DNA of 64,000 nt, taken from assembly GCF_036192275.1 (NCBI RefSeq), contig NZ_CP108088.1, positions 1,240,001 to 1,304,000 of the forward strand, in the 5' to 3' direction. The translations under genes and the position numbers were made by a program. This document shows positions 41,886-50,949 of the stretch, piece by piece (within the stretch, counting starts at the first letter, position 1; every line of letters starts with the position of its first letter). Below the pieces are notes generated by a model. It saw only the letters and a list, made by a program, of their open reading frames with translations. It did no database searches and had not been told where the DNA came from. The stretch is from Streptomyces sp. NBC_00250. Lineage in GTDB: Bacteria; Actinomycetota; Actinomycetes; Streptomycetales; Streptomycetaceae.

Positions 41886-43811
41886 ATGAACGGGTGGGGC
41901 TGGGCATTTCGGCGCGGGCGGAGAATCGGGGCCGGAGGCAGCAGGCCGGGAATCCTGGAGACCGAGGGCCCGCCGGGCGAGCCGGCCGGTGGCCCGGCCC
42001 GGGAGGACCACGCCTCGGGATCCGGCCCTTTCACCGATGCAGATACCGACGCCGGTCCGACGCCGGCGGTCGTATCGGTGATCCTCGTCGTCGTCATTCT
42101 CGGCTTCTCCTTCGAGCCCGGTGTCGTCCTGCCACGCCCGGCCGCCGTACCGATGCTGCTGCTCCAGTTGGCCACCTGTCTGCCTTCGACGCGGCGGCTG
42201 CGCGGGGCCTGGACCCTCGCCGCGCAGATCCTTCTCACGTCCTGGTCCGGGCTGCCCGGATTCCTCGGCGCCTCAGTGCTGCTGGTCGTCGAACGGCCCG
42301 CCCGATGGGCTCTGTTCACGGTCGTCGTGCTGGCGGCGGGGCCGCTCGCACCCGGCGACGGCAGTATCCATTCCGTCCTCAACGGCATCGGCAACGCCCT
42401 CGCCCACGGATTGATCATCTATGCGCTGACCCGGCTCACCGAGCTCTACACCGAACTCCACGTCACCCGTGGTGCACTGGCGGAGGCCCTGGTCACAGCC
42501 GAGCGGGAGCGCGCCGGCCGCACCCTGGACGCGGTGCTGGGAACGGCCCTGACGGAGATCACCCGGCTGGCCGGGCAGGGTACGCGGGCGGCGCGGGAAC
42601 TCGTGACGGTCGCGCGGGCGGCGACGGAGCGCGTGCGCACCGCTCCGCCGGCGCAGTCGGCCGACGTGGCCGACATCCCTCAAGGTGCCCTTGCACCCCG
42701 GCTCGTGTGGCCCATCGTGGTCGCCACCCACGTCGAGTACCTGGTCGTGGGCACTGCGTTCCTGCTCGGTACCGGGGTGCCGGGCGGGCGGGTCGTCGTG
42801 TACGCGGCCGCATTGGGGGTTGTGGTCGGACTGCAGGCGTACCACTCCCTCCCGCGTCCGCCGGGTGTGCGTCCCTCGTACGTCGCGTGGACACTGGGCG
42901 TGCAGCTCACCCTCGCCCTGGGCATGCTGGCCGCTCCGGACGGGCCGTACCCTCAGCTGGTGGGTTTCGCGGCCGCCTCGGTGCTGATCGTCCTCCCAGG
43001 GCGTACCGCCCGGCCGGCGGCCGGGGCGCTGATCGCACTGGCAGCGATCGCCATGCTGCTGCGGCCGGACGGGCCCGGGGCTCGTGGCACCGTTCTCCTC
43101 CTGCTGGACATCGGGGTGATCGCTTCCGTCTTCTACGGCCTTGCCCTGCTCACCGGCCTTGTCCACCAGGTGCGGGAGGCCCGCGGAGCACTGGCAGCGC
43201 TGGCCGTGGCGCGAGAGCGCCGGCGTATCGCCCGGGATGTCCACGACCTCCTGGGCTACGGGCTGTCGGCGATTGCCCTCAAAGGCGAGCTGGCGGTCCG
43301 CGACCCTGACCGGGAGCGGGCCGATCGGCATCTCGTCGATGCGGCGGCGCTGGCGGACCGGGCTCTGACGGACCTTCGGGCGATCCCGGGGGAAGACCCG
43401 GAGATCACTCTGGCCGAGGAAGTGGCCTCCGCTCGGAAGATACTGGCCGCCGCGGGCGTCGCCGTGCAGGTACGGGGCGAGGCGGACGAGGTGGACGGGG
43501 CGTCGGAGGCACTGTTCGCCACGGTGTTGCGGGAGGCTGTGACGAACGTGCTGCGGCACGCGGCGGGAGCTCGCCGGTGCGAGGTGGACCTCGGCCCGGG
43601 GCTGCTGCGGGTGGCGGACGACGGCCGTGCGGTTCCCCCGCCGCCACGAGGGGAAGGCGACCACGCGGGTACCGGCGGCAACGGGCTGAGGAATCTTCGT
43701 GAGCGCGCGGCCGCACTCGGCGGGATCCTGGAGGCCGGGCCCGCCCCGGACGGCCGCGGCTACGTCCTGACCGTCCGTCTGGAATCCGCTCCCGTCTCCA
43801 TCCTCGTATGA
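41886..43811 (+). CDS. Membrane sensor histidine kinase with a duplicated, degenerate first module
   Basis: 641 residues. Two membrane blocks (~60-190 and ~275-425) are each followed by a NarL-type dimerisation helix. The second, ARERRRIARDVHDLLGYGLSAIALKGEL, has the phosphoacceptor His453. The first, AERERAGRTLDAVLGTALTEITRLAGQ, aligns with it but has Asp215 in place of His. The ATPase domain is C-terminal (LREAVTNVLRHAAGARRCEVDLG, VADDGRAV, GTGGNGLRNLRERAAALGG). It signals to the NarL-type regulator encoded convergently 8 bp downstream. The N-terminus has a ~55-residue Gly/Pro-rich stretch. Confidence 0.87.
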   Translation: MNGWGWAFRRGRRIGAGGSRPGILETEGPPGEPAGGPAREDHASGSGPFTDADTDAGPTPAVVSVILVVVILGFSFEPGVVLPRPAAVPMLLLQLATCLPSTRRLRGAWTLAAQILLTSWSGLPGFLGASVLLVVERPARWALFTVVVLAAGPLAPGDGSIHSVLNGIGNALAHGLIIYALTRLTELYTELHVTRGALAEALVTAERERAGRTLDAVLGTALTEITRLAGQGTRAARELVTVARAATERVRTAPPAQSADVADIPQGALAPRLVWPIVVATHVEYLVVGTAFLLGTGVPGGRVVVYAAALGVVVGLQAYHSLPRPPGVRPSYVAWTLGVQLTLALGMLAAPDGPYPQLVGFAAASVLIVLPGRTARPAAGALIALAAIAMLLRPDGPGARGTVLLLLDIGVIASVFYGLALLTGLVHQVREARGALAALAVARERRRIARDVHDLLGYGLSAIALKGELAVRDPDRERADRHLVDAAALADRALTDLRAIPGEDPEITLAEEVASARKILAAAGVAVQVRGEADEVDGASEALFATVLREAVTNVLRHAAGARRCEVDLGPGLLRVADDGRAVPPPPRGEGDHAGTGGNGLRNLRERAAALGGILEAGPAPDGRGYVLTVRLESAPVSILV

Positions 43812-43818
43812 CGCCGTG

Positions 43819-44427
43819 TCACCCCAACCAGCCGTGCTCCCGGGCGATCCGCACCGCGTCGAGCCGGTTGCGGGCATCGAGCTTGGTGACGGCCGCACCA
43901 AGATAGTTTCGTACGGTGCCCTGCGAGAGGTGCAACTCGCGAGCGATCTCGTCGAGCTCGGCGCCAGTGGCGGCCCACCGCAGCACGTCGGTTTCGCGTG
44001 GGGTGAGCGGGCTCTCCTTGGCGGTGAGCGCTGCGGCGGCCAATCGCGGATCGATGACATGCTCCCCCGCGGCCACGCCGCGGATCGCGGCGGCGAGCTG
44101 AGCCGGCTGGGCGTCCTTGAGCATGAACCCGCCCACCCGGGCGGCGAGTGCCGACCTCAGGGCCTCGGGCCGGCCCAACGCAGTGAGGATCAGGATCCGG
44201 CAGTCGGGAAGCGCGGCCCCGAGGTCGCGGGCGGCGGAGAGTCCGTCGGCGCCGGGCATGTCCAGGTCGAGCACCGCAACAGTAGGGCGGTGGGCGAGGG
44301 CGGCGGGGACGACGGCATCCCCGCGGGCCACCTCGGCGACGACCTCCATGTCAGGCTCCAGACCCAGCAGGGCGGCCAGCGCCCCACGGATCATGTGCAT
44401 GTCCTCGGCCAGCAAGATGCGGATCAC
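43819..44427 (-). CDS. NarL/FixJ-family response regulator (DesR-like)
   Basis: 202 residues from the GTG at 44427, with GGGAGG about 5 nt upstream; a longer frame to 44574 is unneeded. Receiver: IRILLAEDMHMIRGALAALL, phosphoacceptor Asp54 in VAVLDLDMPG, Thr and Lys in ILTALG and FMLKDA. LuxR-type helix-turn-helix at the end: SPLTPRETDVLRWAATGAELDEIARELHLSQGTVRNYLGAAVTKLDARNR. It is the partner of the kinase whose gene ends head-on 8 bp away. Targets are unknown; the divergent serine hydrolase is a candidate. Confidence 0.93.
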   Translation of the reverse strand: MIRILLAEDMHMIRGALAALLGLEPDMEVVAEVARGDAVVPAALAHRPTVAVLDLDMPGADGLSAARDLGAALPDCRILILTALGRPEALRSALAARVGGFMLKDAQPAQLAAAIRGVAAGEHVIDPRLAAAALTAKESPLTPRETDVLRWAATGAELDEIARELHLSQGTVRNYLGAAVTKLDARNRLDAVRIAREHGWLG

Positions 44428-44749
44428 AGTCCCTCCCGGAGGATCGTAACGGCCGGCGGCGGAGGGGCTCGGCCCACTTGAATTTCCGTGGTCGCCGCAA
44501 CACCCGCTCCGAGGCGGGCATTGTCGATCATCAGCCATGCCCTCTCCAGGGGAGCGATCGCGCCGACACGGCACAGGTCAAGCCCGTACGCCGCCCCGGA
44601 CCGGACCGAGGACCTAGCCGGAACGCCGCACGCGTACCTCGACGTCGGCGCGTCGGCCGTCTTTGCGCGAACGCGTTGTGAGGCAAGTGTCGCCGAACCC
44701 CGATCCAGAGATGCATAAAGGATTCATATAAAGTCGCTATGCTTCAGGC
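44428..44749. other. 322-bp divergent intergenic region with an AT-rich island
   Basis: This separates the NarL-type regulator from the MarR gene. Most of it is ordinary high-GC non-coding DNA. The last ~35 bp (44711-44745) drop sharply to A/T: ATGCATAAAGGATTC and CATATAAAGTCGCTATGC, with ATAAAG repeated 13 bp apart. This is the likely promoter and self-binding site for the MarR protein. I see no gene or RNA. Confidence 0.5.
44711..44745 (+). promoter_or_regulatory. AT-rich promoter/operator of the marR-MFS operon
   Basis: It contains two ATAAAG direct repeats (44715 and 44728) and an outer dyad GCATA...TATGC, immediately before the MarR start at 44750. MarR proteins usually bind such AT-rich dyads over their own promoter. 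Exact -35 and -10 boxes are not fixed. Confidence 0.5.
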
Positions 44750-45208
44750 ATGAGTCGCCGAGACGCCGCGCACGACGCTTCCGATGCCATCGGGTCAGCC
44801 CTCTACGGTCTGGCCACCAGGGCCGTGAGACGCCTTCCCCGCGACATGAGCCTGACGTCCGCCGCCACCTTGGCCACCCTGGACAAGACCGGCCCGCGAC
44901 GGATCACCGATCTGGCGGTGGCAGAGGGCGTCACCCAGCCCGCGATGACCGTCCTGGTCCGGGTGATGGAGGAATCCGGGCTGGTCGAGCGGAAGGGCGA
45001 TCCGTCCGACAAGCGGGTCACGCTGGTGTGCCTGACCGAGGCCGGCGCGTCGTACGTCCGGACGCGACGCCAGGCGGGCGTCGACGCGTACGCGCGGTTG
45101 ATCGACGAACTCACAGGTGCCGAGGTCGAGGCCTTGGCAGCAGCCCTTCCGGCGCTGCTGCATCTGGCGGAGCTCGAAAGCCACGCCCGAGAGGGGTCGG
45201 ACCGGTGA
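44750..45208 (+). CDS. MarR-family transcriptional regulator
   Basis: 152 residues. Winged helix: LTSAATLATLDKTGPRRITDLAVAEGVTQPAMTVLVRVMEESGLVERKGDPSDKRVTLVCLTEAG, with the wing DPSDKRV typical of MarR. Short dimerisation helices at both ends. The MFS gene starts within its stop codon (GTGA), the classic arrangement of a MarR repressor with the drug or metabolite efflux pump it controls. Ligand unknown. Confidence 0.93.
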   Translation: MSRRDAAHDASDAIGSALYGLATRAVRRLPRDMSLTSAATLATLDKTGPRRITDLAVAEGVTQPAMTVLVRVMEESGLVERKGDPSDKRVTLVCLTEAGASYVRTRRQAGVDAYARLIDELTGAEVEALAAALPALLHLAELESHAREGSDR

Positions 45209-46689
45209 CCGCGGCCCAGGCTCATGACCAGCCCATGAGCCCTGCCCCGATACGTTCCGAGGCACGTCTGCTGGTCCCCGCCCTGATGTTCATCGCCCTG
45301 GTCGTGGCGGCGGTCGCCAGCCTCGGGACGCCGCTCATCACCAGCGTGGCGACCACGTTCCACGTCTCCCTCGACAGCGCGCAGTGGACGCTGACCATCT
45401 CCCTGCTCAGCGGCGCCGTCGCCACACCCGTCCTCGGCCGGCTCGGAGCCGGTCCGCACCGGCGGGCCACGATTCTCGCCACGCTGGCGATCGTCGTCGT
45501 CGGCAGCGCGCTCACCGTGCTGCCGCTGCCGTTCGCCTGGCTGCTCGTGGGCAGAGCGGCCCAAGGCGTCGGACTCGGTCTCACGGCGCTGATGATGGGC
45601 GTGGCCCGCGACCATCTTCCCGAGGAGCGCAGCGCGGCCACGATCGCCCTGATCTCAGTGGTCTCCATCATCGGAGCCGGCGTCGGCTACCCGCTGGCCG
45701 CGCTGCTCGCCGAGTTCGGCGGGCTGCGGGCCGCCTACGGCCTCGGCCTGCTCGTCACCGCCATCGCCTTCGTGACCGCGTGGCGCTCCGTGCCCGCAGC
45801 TCCCGAAGGCCGCTCCGCTCACGTGAACGTGGCCGCTGCGCTCGTCCTGTCGGGTGGACTGCTCCTCGTCCTGTTCCTGGCAGGCGAGAGGAGCCTGTGG
45901 AGCCGACACCTCGCCGTGGCGGTGACCCTTGCCGTCGCCGCCGTACTCCTGCTCTGCGCCTGGACCGTTTCCGAACTGCGGACCAAGACGCCCCTGGTCG
46001 ACGTCCGGGCGGTACGGCGCCCGGCGGTCGCCGGGGCGAACATCGCCATGTTCGTCGGCGGGAGCGGCATGTACCTCCTGCTCACGCTCATCACCCGCTA
46101 CGCGCAGACGCCGCACAGCGCCGGCTACGGCTTCGGACTGACCACCTTCGTGGCAGGGCTGGTCCTCATCCCGTTCTCCGTGCTGGGGTTCGTCGCCGGC
46201 AAGCTCACGCCGCGGGTCCGCGAACGGATCGACGGCCCCCTGCTCCTGGCCGGCAGCGCCGCCATCGTCGGCGGCGGGTTCGTCCTGTTCGCCACCGCCC
46301 GGTCCAACCTGGCCGAACTGCTCGCGGCCATGGGCGTGCTGGGCTTCGGCGTCGGCAGCTTCTCGGCCGCCATGCCCGGCGTCATCCTGGCCGTCACCCC
46401 CAAGAGCGAGACGTCGAGCGCCATGAGCTTCAACTACGTCGTCCGCAGCGTCGGGTACTCCCTGGGCAGCGCCATCGGCGGTCTGGTCCTGGCCGCCGGC
46501 ACCGCCACGGGCCGCCTCTTCCCGAACGACGACGCCTACACGACCGCGGCGCTGGTCGGCGTCGCCGCGATGGCGATCACGACGATGGCCAGCCTCGCCC
46601 TCGCCCTCCGACGCCCACCCGAGACCGATCCGATCACAGACCCCGTCGGTGTGCCGGGCCTGGGCCGGTCGAGTCGAACCGAAAGCTGA
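45205..46689 (+). CDS. MFS efflux transporter
   Basis: 494 residues from the GTG at 45205. Twelve to fourteen hydrophobic segments. The N-terminal half has the drug-efflux look (LLVPALMFIALVVAAVASLGTPLITSVATTFHVS, WTLTISLLSGAVATPVLGRLGAGPHRRAT as motif A, LLVGRAAQGVGLGL, SIIGAGVGYPLAALLAE as motif C). Length suggests the 14-helix DHA2 type. It probably exports a drug or toxic metabolite by proton antiport and is under control of the overlapping MarR gene. Confidence 0.9.
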   Translation: MTAAQAHDQPMSPAPIRSEARLLVPALMFIALVVAAVASLGTPLITSVATTFHVSLDSAQWTLTISLLSGAVATPVLGRLGAGPHRRATILATLAIVVVGSALTVLPLPFAWLLVGRAAQGVGLGLTALMMGVARDHLPEERSAATIALISVVSIIGAGVGYPLAALLAEFGGLRAAYGLGLLVTAIAFVTAWRSVPAAPEGRSAHVNVAAALVLSGGLLLVLFLAGERSLWSRHLAVAVTLAVAAVLLLCAWTVSELRTKTPLVDVRAVRRPAVAGANIAMFVGGSGMYLLLTLITRYAQTPHSAGYGFGLTTFVAGLVLIPFSVLGFVAGKLTPRVRERIDGPLLLAGSAAIVGGGFVLFATARSNLAELLAAMGVLGFGVGSFSAAMPGVILAVTPKSETSSAMSFNYVVRSVGYSLGSAIGGLVLAAGTATGRLFPNDDAYTTAALVGVAAMAITTMASLALALRRPPETDPITDPVGVPGLGRSSRTES

Positions 46690-46801
46690 GGATCGAAACC
46701 GTCCGACTTCGACGCCGTCTCCGTCGGCTCGCTGACCCCCAGCGCGCCGGCCATGGATCCGAGCATGCTTCTGAGCATCAATCCCGAACACAGGAGGCAC
46801 C

Positions 46802-47095
46802 GTGGCCAAGGGCTATTGGGTCAGCGCCTACCGCACCATTGCGGACCCCGAGAAGCTGGCTGCCTACAACAAGCTGGCCGGTCCAGCCGTCGAGGCCGCG
46901 GGCGGGCGGCTGCTCGCCCGCGGCAGCCGGGTCGTCGCACACGACGCCGGAATCGCCGAGCGCACCGTCCTGATCGAGTTCGACAGCTTCGAGCAGGCGG
47001 TCGCCGCACATGCGAGTGCGGCCTACCAGGAGGCGCTGGCCGCACTTGCTGACGGCGTCGAGCGCGACTTCCGCATCATCGAAGGCCTCGACTGA
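46802..47095 (+). CDS. DUF1330 family protein
   Basis: 97 residues from a GTG with AGGAGG 4 nt upstream. Whole-length DUF1330: AKGYWVSAYRTIADPEKLAAYNKLAGPAVEAAGGRLLARG, then TVLIEFDSFEQAVAAHASAAYQEALAAL and a final FRIIEGLD. The fold is a dimeric ferredoxin-like barrel of unassigned activity. It is monocistronic, following the MFS gene by 112 bp. Confidence 0.92.
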   Translation: MAKGYWVSAYRTIADPEKLAAYNKLAGPAVEAAGGRLLARGSRVVAHDAGIAERTVLIEFDSFEQAVAAHASAAYQEALAALADGVERDFRIIEGLD

Positions 47096-47139
47096 CGATC
47101 GAGGCCGCGTCGGCGACGAACACGGAGCCGACTGCGGGG

Positions 47140-47460
47140 ATCACCCCGGCTCGTCGGCGCGCCGCACGTCGCGAACAGCGTCAGGCCAGTGGCATCGGCG
47201 GTGATGTCCAGTCCGGCGACGGTTCCCGGCGGCGCGGCGGCACGGACGTCGGCCTCGATGTCGGCGGGGGTGCGTTCGACGAGGTTCCAGCGGCCGGTGT
47301 GGGTCGTCAGGGCGGCGTAGGGGTTAGGGGTCGCGACGGTGGAGAAGGAGAACGTGCCTCCGGGGCGGCACAGGCGGGACAGGGTGGTGCGGATCAGGGC
47401 TCGGGCGAAGCGTTCTTCGAGGTGGTCGAAGAGGCCATCCCGCCCGTATCCTCCTCCATC
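47140..47460 (-). pseudogene. C-terminal remnant of a SAM-dependent methyltransferase-like gene
   Basis: Minus-strand frame 47460 downward reads GLFDHLEERFARALIRTTLS, RLCRPGGTFSFSTVATPNPY, AALTTHTGRWNLVERTPADI and VAGLDITADATGLTLFATCG. That has the PGG-x-FSFS post-motif strand and the end of a class I methyltransferase with good coding bias. There is no start codon with a ribosome site, no SAM-binding motif I, and the frame runs past the expected end without a stop. The 5' half is missing because the GntR gene begins 50 bp away. I read it as a decayed or truncated gene. Confidence 0.5.
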
Positions 47461-47511
47461 GACTGCTCGAGGCGTTGTCCTGCTCCCGGACCCCGTCCAG
47501 GAACGTGACTG

Positions 47512-48195
47512 TCACTCGGCCGGCAGGCCGGATGCCAGCCAGTCCTCGACGGCGACGACGTGCACCATGCTGGCAGCGGCCGCCAGTTGGGCGTCGCCCG
47601 CGGACAACGCCCGCCAGATGGCCTCGTGGTCACGGTGGGCCTGTTCGCGGGCGGGGGCGTGGTGAGTGCCGCGGACGATGCGCAGGCGCTGCGTGTGCGT
47701 CGAGAGGATGCCGAGGAGCGTCGAGAGCACCGGGTTGCCCACGGAGTCGGCGATCGCGCGATGGAACTCGATGTCCAGAGCGACGAACGCCTCGATTCCG
47801 ATGCCTTCCTCGGCACTCCGGTCGAGAATGTCGCGCAGCTCATCGAGTTGCCGGTCCGTGAGGCAACCGGCCGCGAGAGCCGTGACCTGTGGCTCCAGCA
47901 GTCTCCGTACCTGGAGGAGTTGGCCTGCGGCGTGGCCGTGGGAGACGTCCGCCGCGAAGGCGAGCGACTCCAGGAGCAGATGGGGCTCCAGGCCGGACAC
48001 GTACGTGCCGTCGCCCTGCCGGGGAACAAGGATCCGCATCGCGGTGAGCGCCCGGACGGCCTCGCGCAAGGAGCTGCGGGAGAGGCCCAGCCGGCCGGCC
48101 AGATCGGCCTCGTTGGGGAGACGGGCGCCCGGTTGCAGAGCGCCGGAGAGGATCATTTCCTTGATCTTCTCGATGGCCAGGTCGGTGACCGCCAT
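47512..48195 (-). CDS. GntR/FadR-family regulator 1 of the fucose island
   Basis: 227 residues. Winged helix 1-70: AVTDLAIEKIKEMILSGALQPGARLPNEADLAGRLGLSRSSLREAVRALTAMRILVPRQGDGTYV. An FCD effector domain follows (~85-215) with the metal/ligand residues in FVALDIEFHRAIADSVGNPVL and the late HRDHEAIWRAL helix. It is strongly similar over its length to the regulator at 60407-61102. It ends the minus-strand ABC transporter cluster (88 bp after the permease). A sugar-acid ligand such as L-fuconate or 2-keto-3-deoxy-L-fuconate is likely by context. Confidence 0.92.
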   Translation of the reverse strand: MAVTDLAIEKIKEMILSGALQPGARLPNEADLAGRLGLSRSSLREAVRALTAMRILVPRQGDGTYVSGLEPHLLLESLAFAADVSHGHAAGQLLQVRRLLEPQVTALAAGCLTDRQLDELRDILDRSAEEGIGIEAFVALDIEFHRAIADSVGNPVLSTLLGILSTHTQRLRIVRGTHHAPAREQAHRDHEAIWRALSAGDAQLAAAASMVHVVAVEDWLASGLPAE

Positions 48196-48282
48196 GCTGT
48201 GGTTCTCCTGGGGTGTGCGTCGAAGCGGCGTTGCCCGTACCCGAGGGACGGACAGCGCCGCTTCGACGGTGAGGGCGGATGC

Positions 48283-49314
48283 CTATTCCTGCTTCTCGCC
48301 GGAGGCGAAGCGGGAGATGATCAGCGCGACGATGATGATCGCGCCGTTGAGGAACTGGTTCCACAGCGGCGGCACTCCGGCGAGGGTCATGACGTTGACC
48401 ACGAGCTGGAGTGTGAGCACGCCGGTGAGCGCGCCGAAGAGCGTGCCCCGGCCGCCGTTGAGGCTGACGCCGCCGATGACGGTGGCGGCGAAGACCTGGA
48501 AGATCCAGCCGTTGCCCTGGTCGGCGGAGATGGACCCGTAGTGACCGGTGTAGAGGATGCCGGCGAAAGCGGCGATGAGACTGCCGAGGATCAGAACGGT
48601 CCACACGACGCGGTCGACCCGGATGCCCGCGGCTCGCGCGGCCTCGGAGTTGCCGCCGATCGCGTACAGGGCGCGGCCGTGGCGCAGCCAGGCGAGGGCG
48701 CTGCCGGTGACGAGGAACAGGAGCGCGCAGATCCAGATGGCCGCGGGCACGCCGAGCCAGCTCGCGCGGCCGAGGTACGTGAAGGAGCCGGGCACGTCGA
48801 CGATCGACTGGCCCTCGGAGACGGCGACCTGGAGGCCCCGGAGCAGCGTGAGGGCGCCGAGGGTGACGATGAAGCCGTTGAGGCGCAGCTTCAGGATGAG
48901 GAATCCGTTGACGGCTCCGATGGCCGCGCCGACCAGCAGGCACAGCGGGATCGCGGCCCAGTCGGGGAACAGGCCGAGGCCGTTGAACCGGGCGCCGTGG
49001 TCGGGCAGGACCAGCCACACGGCGATGACCGGGGCGACGCCGATGGTGGACTCCAGGGAGAGGTCCATCCGGCCGGAGATCAGGATGAGGGACTGGGCCA
49101 GGACGAGCAGGCTGAGCTCGGTGGCCTGCTGGGCGACGCCGAGGAGGTTGTCGGACGTGAGGAACGCCGGTGACACGGCGAACCCGATGACGCACAGGAC
49201 GAGCAGGACCGGTACGAGGGACAGGTCGCGGTAGCGGGCCAGGGTGAGGCGGCGCTCCGCGGGGGCGGGAGCGGCCGCGGTCGGGACCGCGCGGATCTCA
49301 GTGGTGGGAGACAT
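48283..49314 (-). CDS. CUT2-type sugar ABC transporter permease (fucose island)
   Basis: 343 residues; start overlaps the ATPase stop by 17 bp. Eight to ten membrane helices of the RbsC/RhaP type: NLLGVAQQATELSLLVLAQSLILISGRMDLSLESTIGVAPVIAV, LRLNGFIVTLGALTLLRGL, the cytoplasmic loop RHGRALYAIGGNSEAARAAGIRVDRV that contacts the ATPase, and GGVSLNGGRGTLFGALTGVLTL. Only one permease is encoded, so it presumably homodimerises. Context suggests import of L-fucose or a fucoside. Confidence 0.92.
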   Translation of the reverse strand: MSPTTEIRAVPTAAAPAPAERRLTLARYRDLSLVPVLLVLCVIGFAVSPAFLTSDNLLGVAQQATELSLLVLAQSLILISGRMDLSLESTIGVAPVIAVWLVLPDHGARFNGLGLFPDWAAIPLCLLVGAAIGAVNGFLILKLRLNGFIVTLGALTLLRGLQVAVSEGQSIVDVPGSFTYLGRASWLGVPAAIWICALLFLVTGSALAWLRHGRALYAIGGNSEAARAAGIRVDRVVWTVLILGSLIAAFAGILYTGHYGSISADQGNGWIFQVFAATVIGGVSLNGGRGTLFGALTGVLTLQLVVNVMTLAGVPPLWNQFLNGAIIIVALIISRFASGEKQE

Positions 49315-50854
49315 CTGATTCCTTCGTGTGGTTCAGGCCGGTCATGCCCTCCATGGCGGCGACGAGTTGTTCGTCGCTCCAGCCGTGCGGAAACTCGGTG
49401 ACGACCCGTCCGTGGAACATGACCAGGACGCGGTCGCACACCCGGAGGTCGTCGAGTTCGTCGGAGACGATCAGGGCGCTCCTTCCGCTGTCGGCGACCT
49501 CGCGGACCGTGCCGAGCAGGGACTCCTTGGACTTGACGTCCACTCCGTTGGTCGGGCGGACGGCCACCAGGACGTGCGGCTCCGTGGCGAGGGCGCGGGC
49601 GATGACGACCTTCTGCTGGTTGCCGCCGGACAGGTCGGAGACGGAGGCGGAGGCCCCGGGCGTCTTGATGTCGAGTTCGGCGATCATCCGCTCGGCGAAG
49701 GCCCTGGTCCGTGAGGGCAGCACCATGCCGAAGGGGCCGAGCTGATCGGTGACGGTGAGGGTGGCGTTCTCGGCGACGCTGCGCTCCGGGACGAGTCCCT
49801 GGATGTGCCGGTCCTCGGGTACGAAGCCGATGCCGGCCGCGAGGGCGTCGGGGACGCGTCCGGTGCGGACGGGACGGCCGGCGACCGTGACCGTGCCGGA
49901 GCGGGGTCGCCGCAGTCCGGCCAGGGTCTCGCCGAGCTGGACGTTGCCGCTGGCCGCCGCTCCGGCGAGCCCCACGACCTCGCCCGCGCGTGCGGTCAGG
50001 GTGACGTCGTCGTAGACGCCGGTCAGGCTCAGGCCAGAGACGTCGAGGAGCGAGGTGCCGTGCGCGGACGTGCGGCCGGTCACCGACCAGGCGGGCTCGG
50101 TGCCCCGGACGCTCTCACCGGTCATCGCCTCCACCAGGGCCTGCTGGTCGAGCTCGGCCACCGGGGCGGTGACGATGTGCCGGGCGTCCCGGTAGACCGT
50201 CACCGTGGAGCAGAGCTCGTACACCTCCTGCAGGTGGTGGGAGATGAAGAGGAAGGCGACGCCCTGCCGCTGGAGAGCCCGGAGCTTGTCGAAGAGCCTC
50301 TCGATGCCACGGGCGTCGAGCTTGGCCGTGGGCTCGTCGAGGATGATGAACCGGGCGCCGAAGGAGAGCGCCCGGGCGATCTCCACGAACTGGCGCTGCT
50401 CGACGGTGAGGTCCTCGGCGCGGGCGGTCGGGTCGACCTCCACGCCGTACTCGGCGAGCAGGTCGCTCGCACGGTGCCGCAACCGCTTCCAGCTGATCGG
50501 GCGCAGCGCACCGGAGCTCTGCCGGTCGAGGAAGAGGTTCTCCGCGACGGTCAGGCCCGGGATGATGGTGGAGCGCTGGTAGACGCAGGCCACCTTGGAG
50601 CGCCACGCGTCGGTGTCACCGGGCGCGGGCGCCGGCTCCCCCTCGAAGCGCAGGGTGCCGGTGTCGGGCTGCTGCAGGCCGGTGAGGATCGACACGAGCG
50701 TGGACTTGCCCGCGCCGTTGCGGCCGACGAGGGCGTGGGATTCGCCCGGTGCCACGGAGATGCGCGCGTCGCTGAGGGCGACCGTGGCGCCGAAGCGCTT
50801 GCTGATCCCGTCGGCCTCGACGACGGGGCCCCGGACGGGGCTGGGGTCCGCCAT
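49298..50854 (-). CDS. CUT2-type sugar ABC transporter ATPase with two nucleotide-binding domains
   Basis: 518 residues from the ATG at 50854. First domain: Walker A GRNGAGKST, signature-equivalent LTVEQRQFVEIARAL, Walker B FIILDEPTAKLD, and switch His in FLFISHHLQEV. Second domain is degenerate, as in RbsA-like proteins: Walker A region GLAGAAASGNVQLGE lacks the GKS/T, and the Walker B position reads VLVAVRPTNGVDV, though LSGGNQQKVVIARAL is intact. It powers sugar import with the permease at 48283 and binding protein at 50950. Confidence 0.92.
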   Translation of the reverse strand: MADPSPVRGPVVEADGISKRFGATVALSDARISVAPGESHALVGRNGAGKSTLVSILTGLQQPDTGTLRFEGEPAPAPGDTDAWRSKVACVYQRSTIIPGLTVAENLFLDRQSSGALRPISWKRLRHRASDLLAEYGVEVDPTARAEDLTVEQRQFVEIARALSFGARFIILDEPTAKLDARGIERLFDKLRALQRQGVAFLFISHHLQEVYELCSTVTVYRDARHIVTAPVAELDQQALVEAMTGESVRGTEPAWSVTGRTSAHGTSLLDVSGLSLTGVYDDVTLTARAGEVVGLAGAAASGNVQLGETLAGLRRPRSGTVTVAGRPVRTGRVPDALAAGIGFVPEDRHIQGLVPERSVAENATLTVTDQLGPFGMVLPSRTRAFAERMIAELDIKTPGASASVSDLSGGNQQKVVIARALATEPHVLVAVRPTNGVDVKSKESLLGTVREVADSGRSALIVSDELDDLRVCDRVLVMFHGRVVTEFPHGWSDEQLVAAMEGMTGLNHTKESDVSHH

Positions 50855-50949
50855 GGCGGGGTGGTCCTTTCGGCTGGAGCGGCGTGCGGTCGGGACCGTG
50901 AGCGGCGGCGGGTGGTCGGCAGGCCGCCGCTCACGGGGGCCGGGAGGAA

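Noticed and set aside
44488..44718. Plus-strand 76-codon frame before the MarR gene
   Set aside because: It occupies the promoter region, has no ribosome site, and its composition does not match neighbouring genes.
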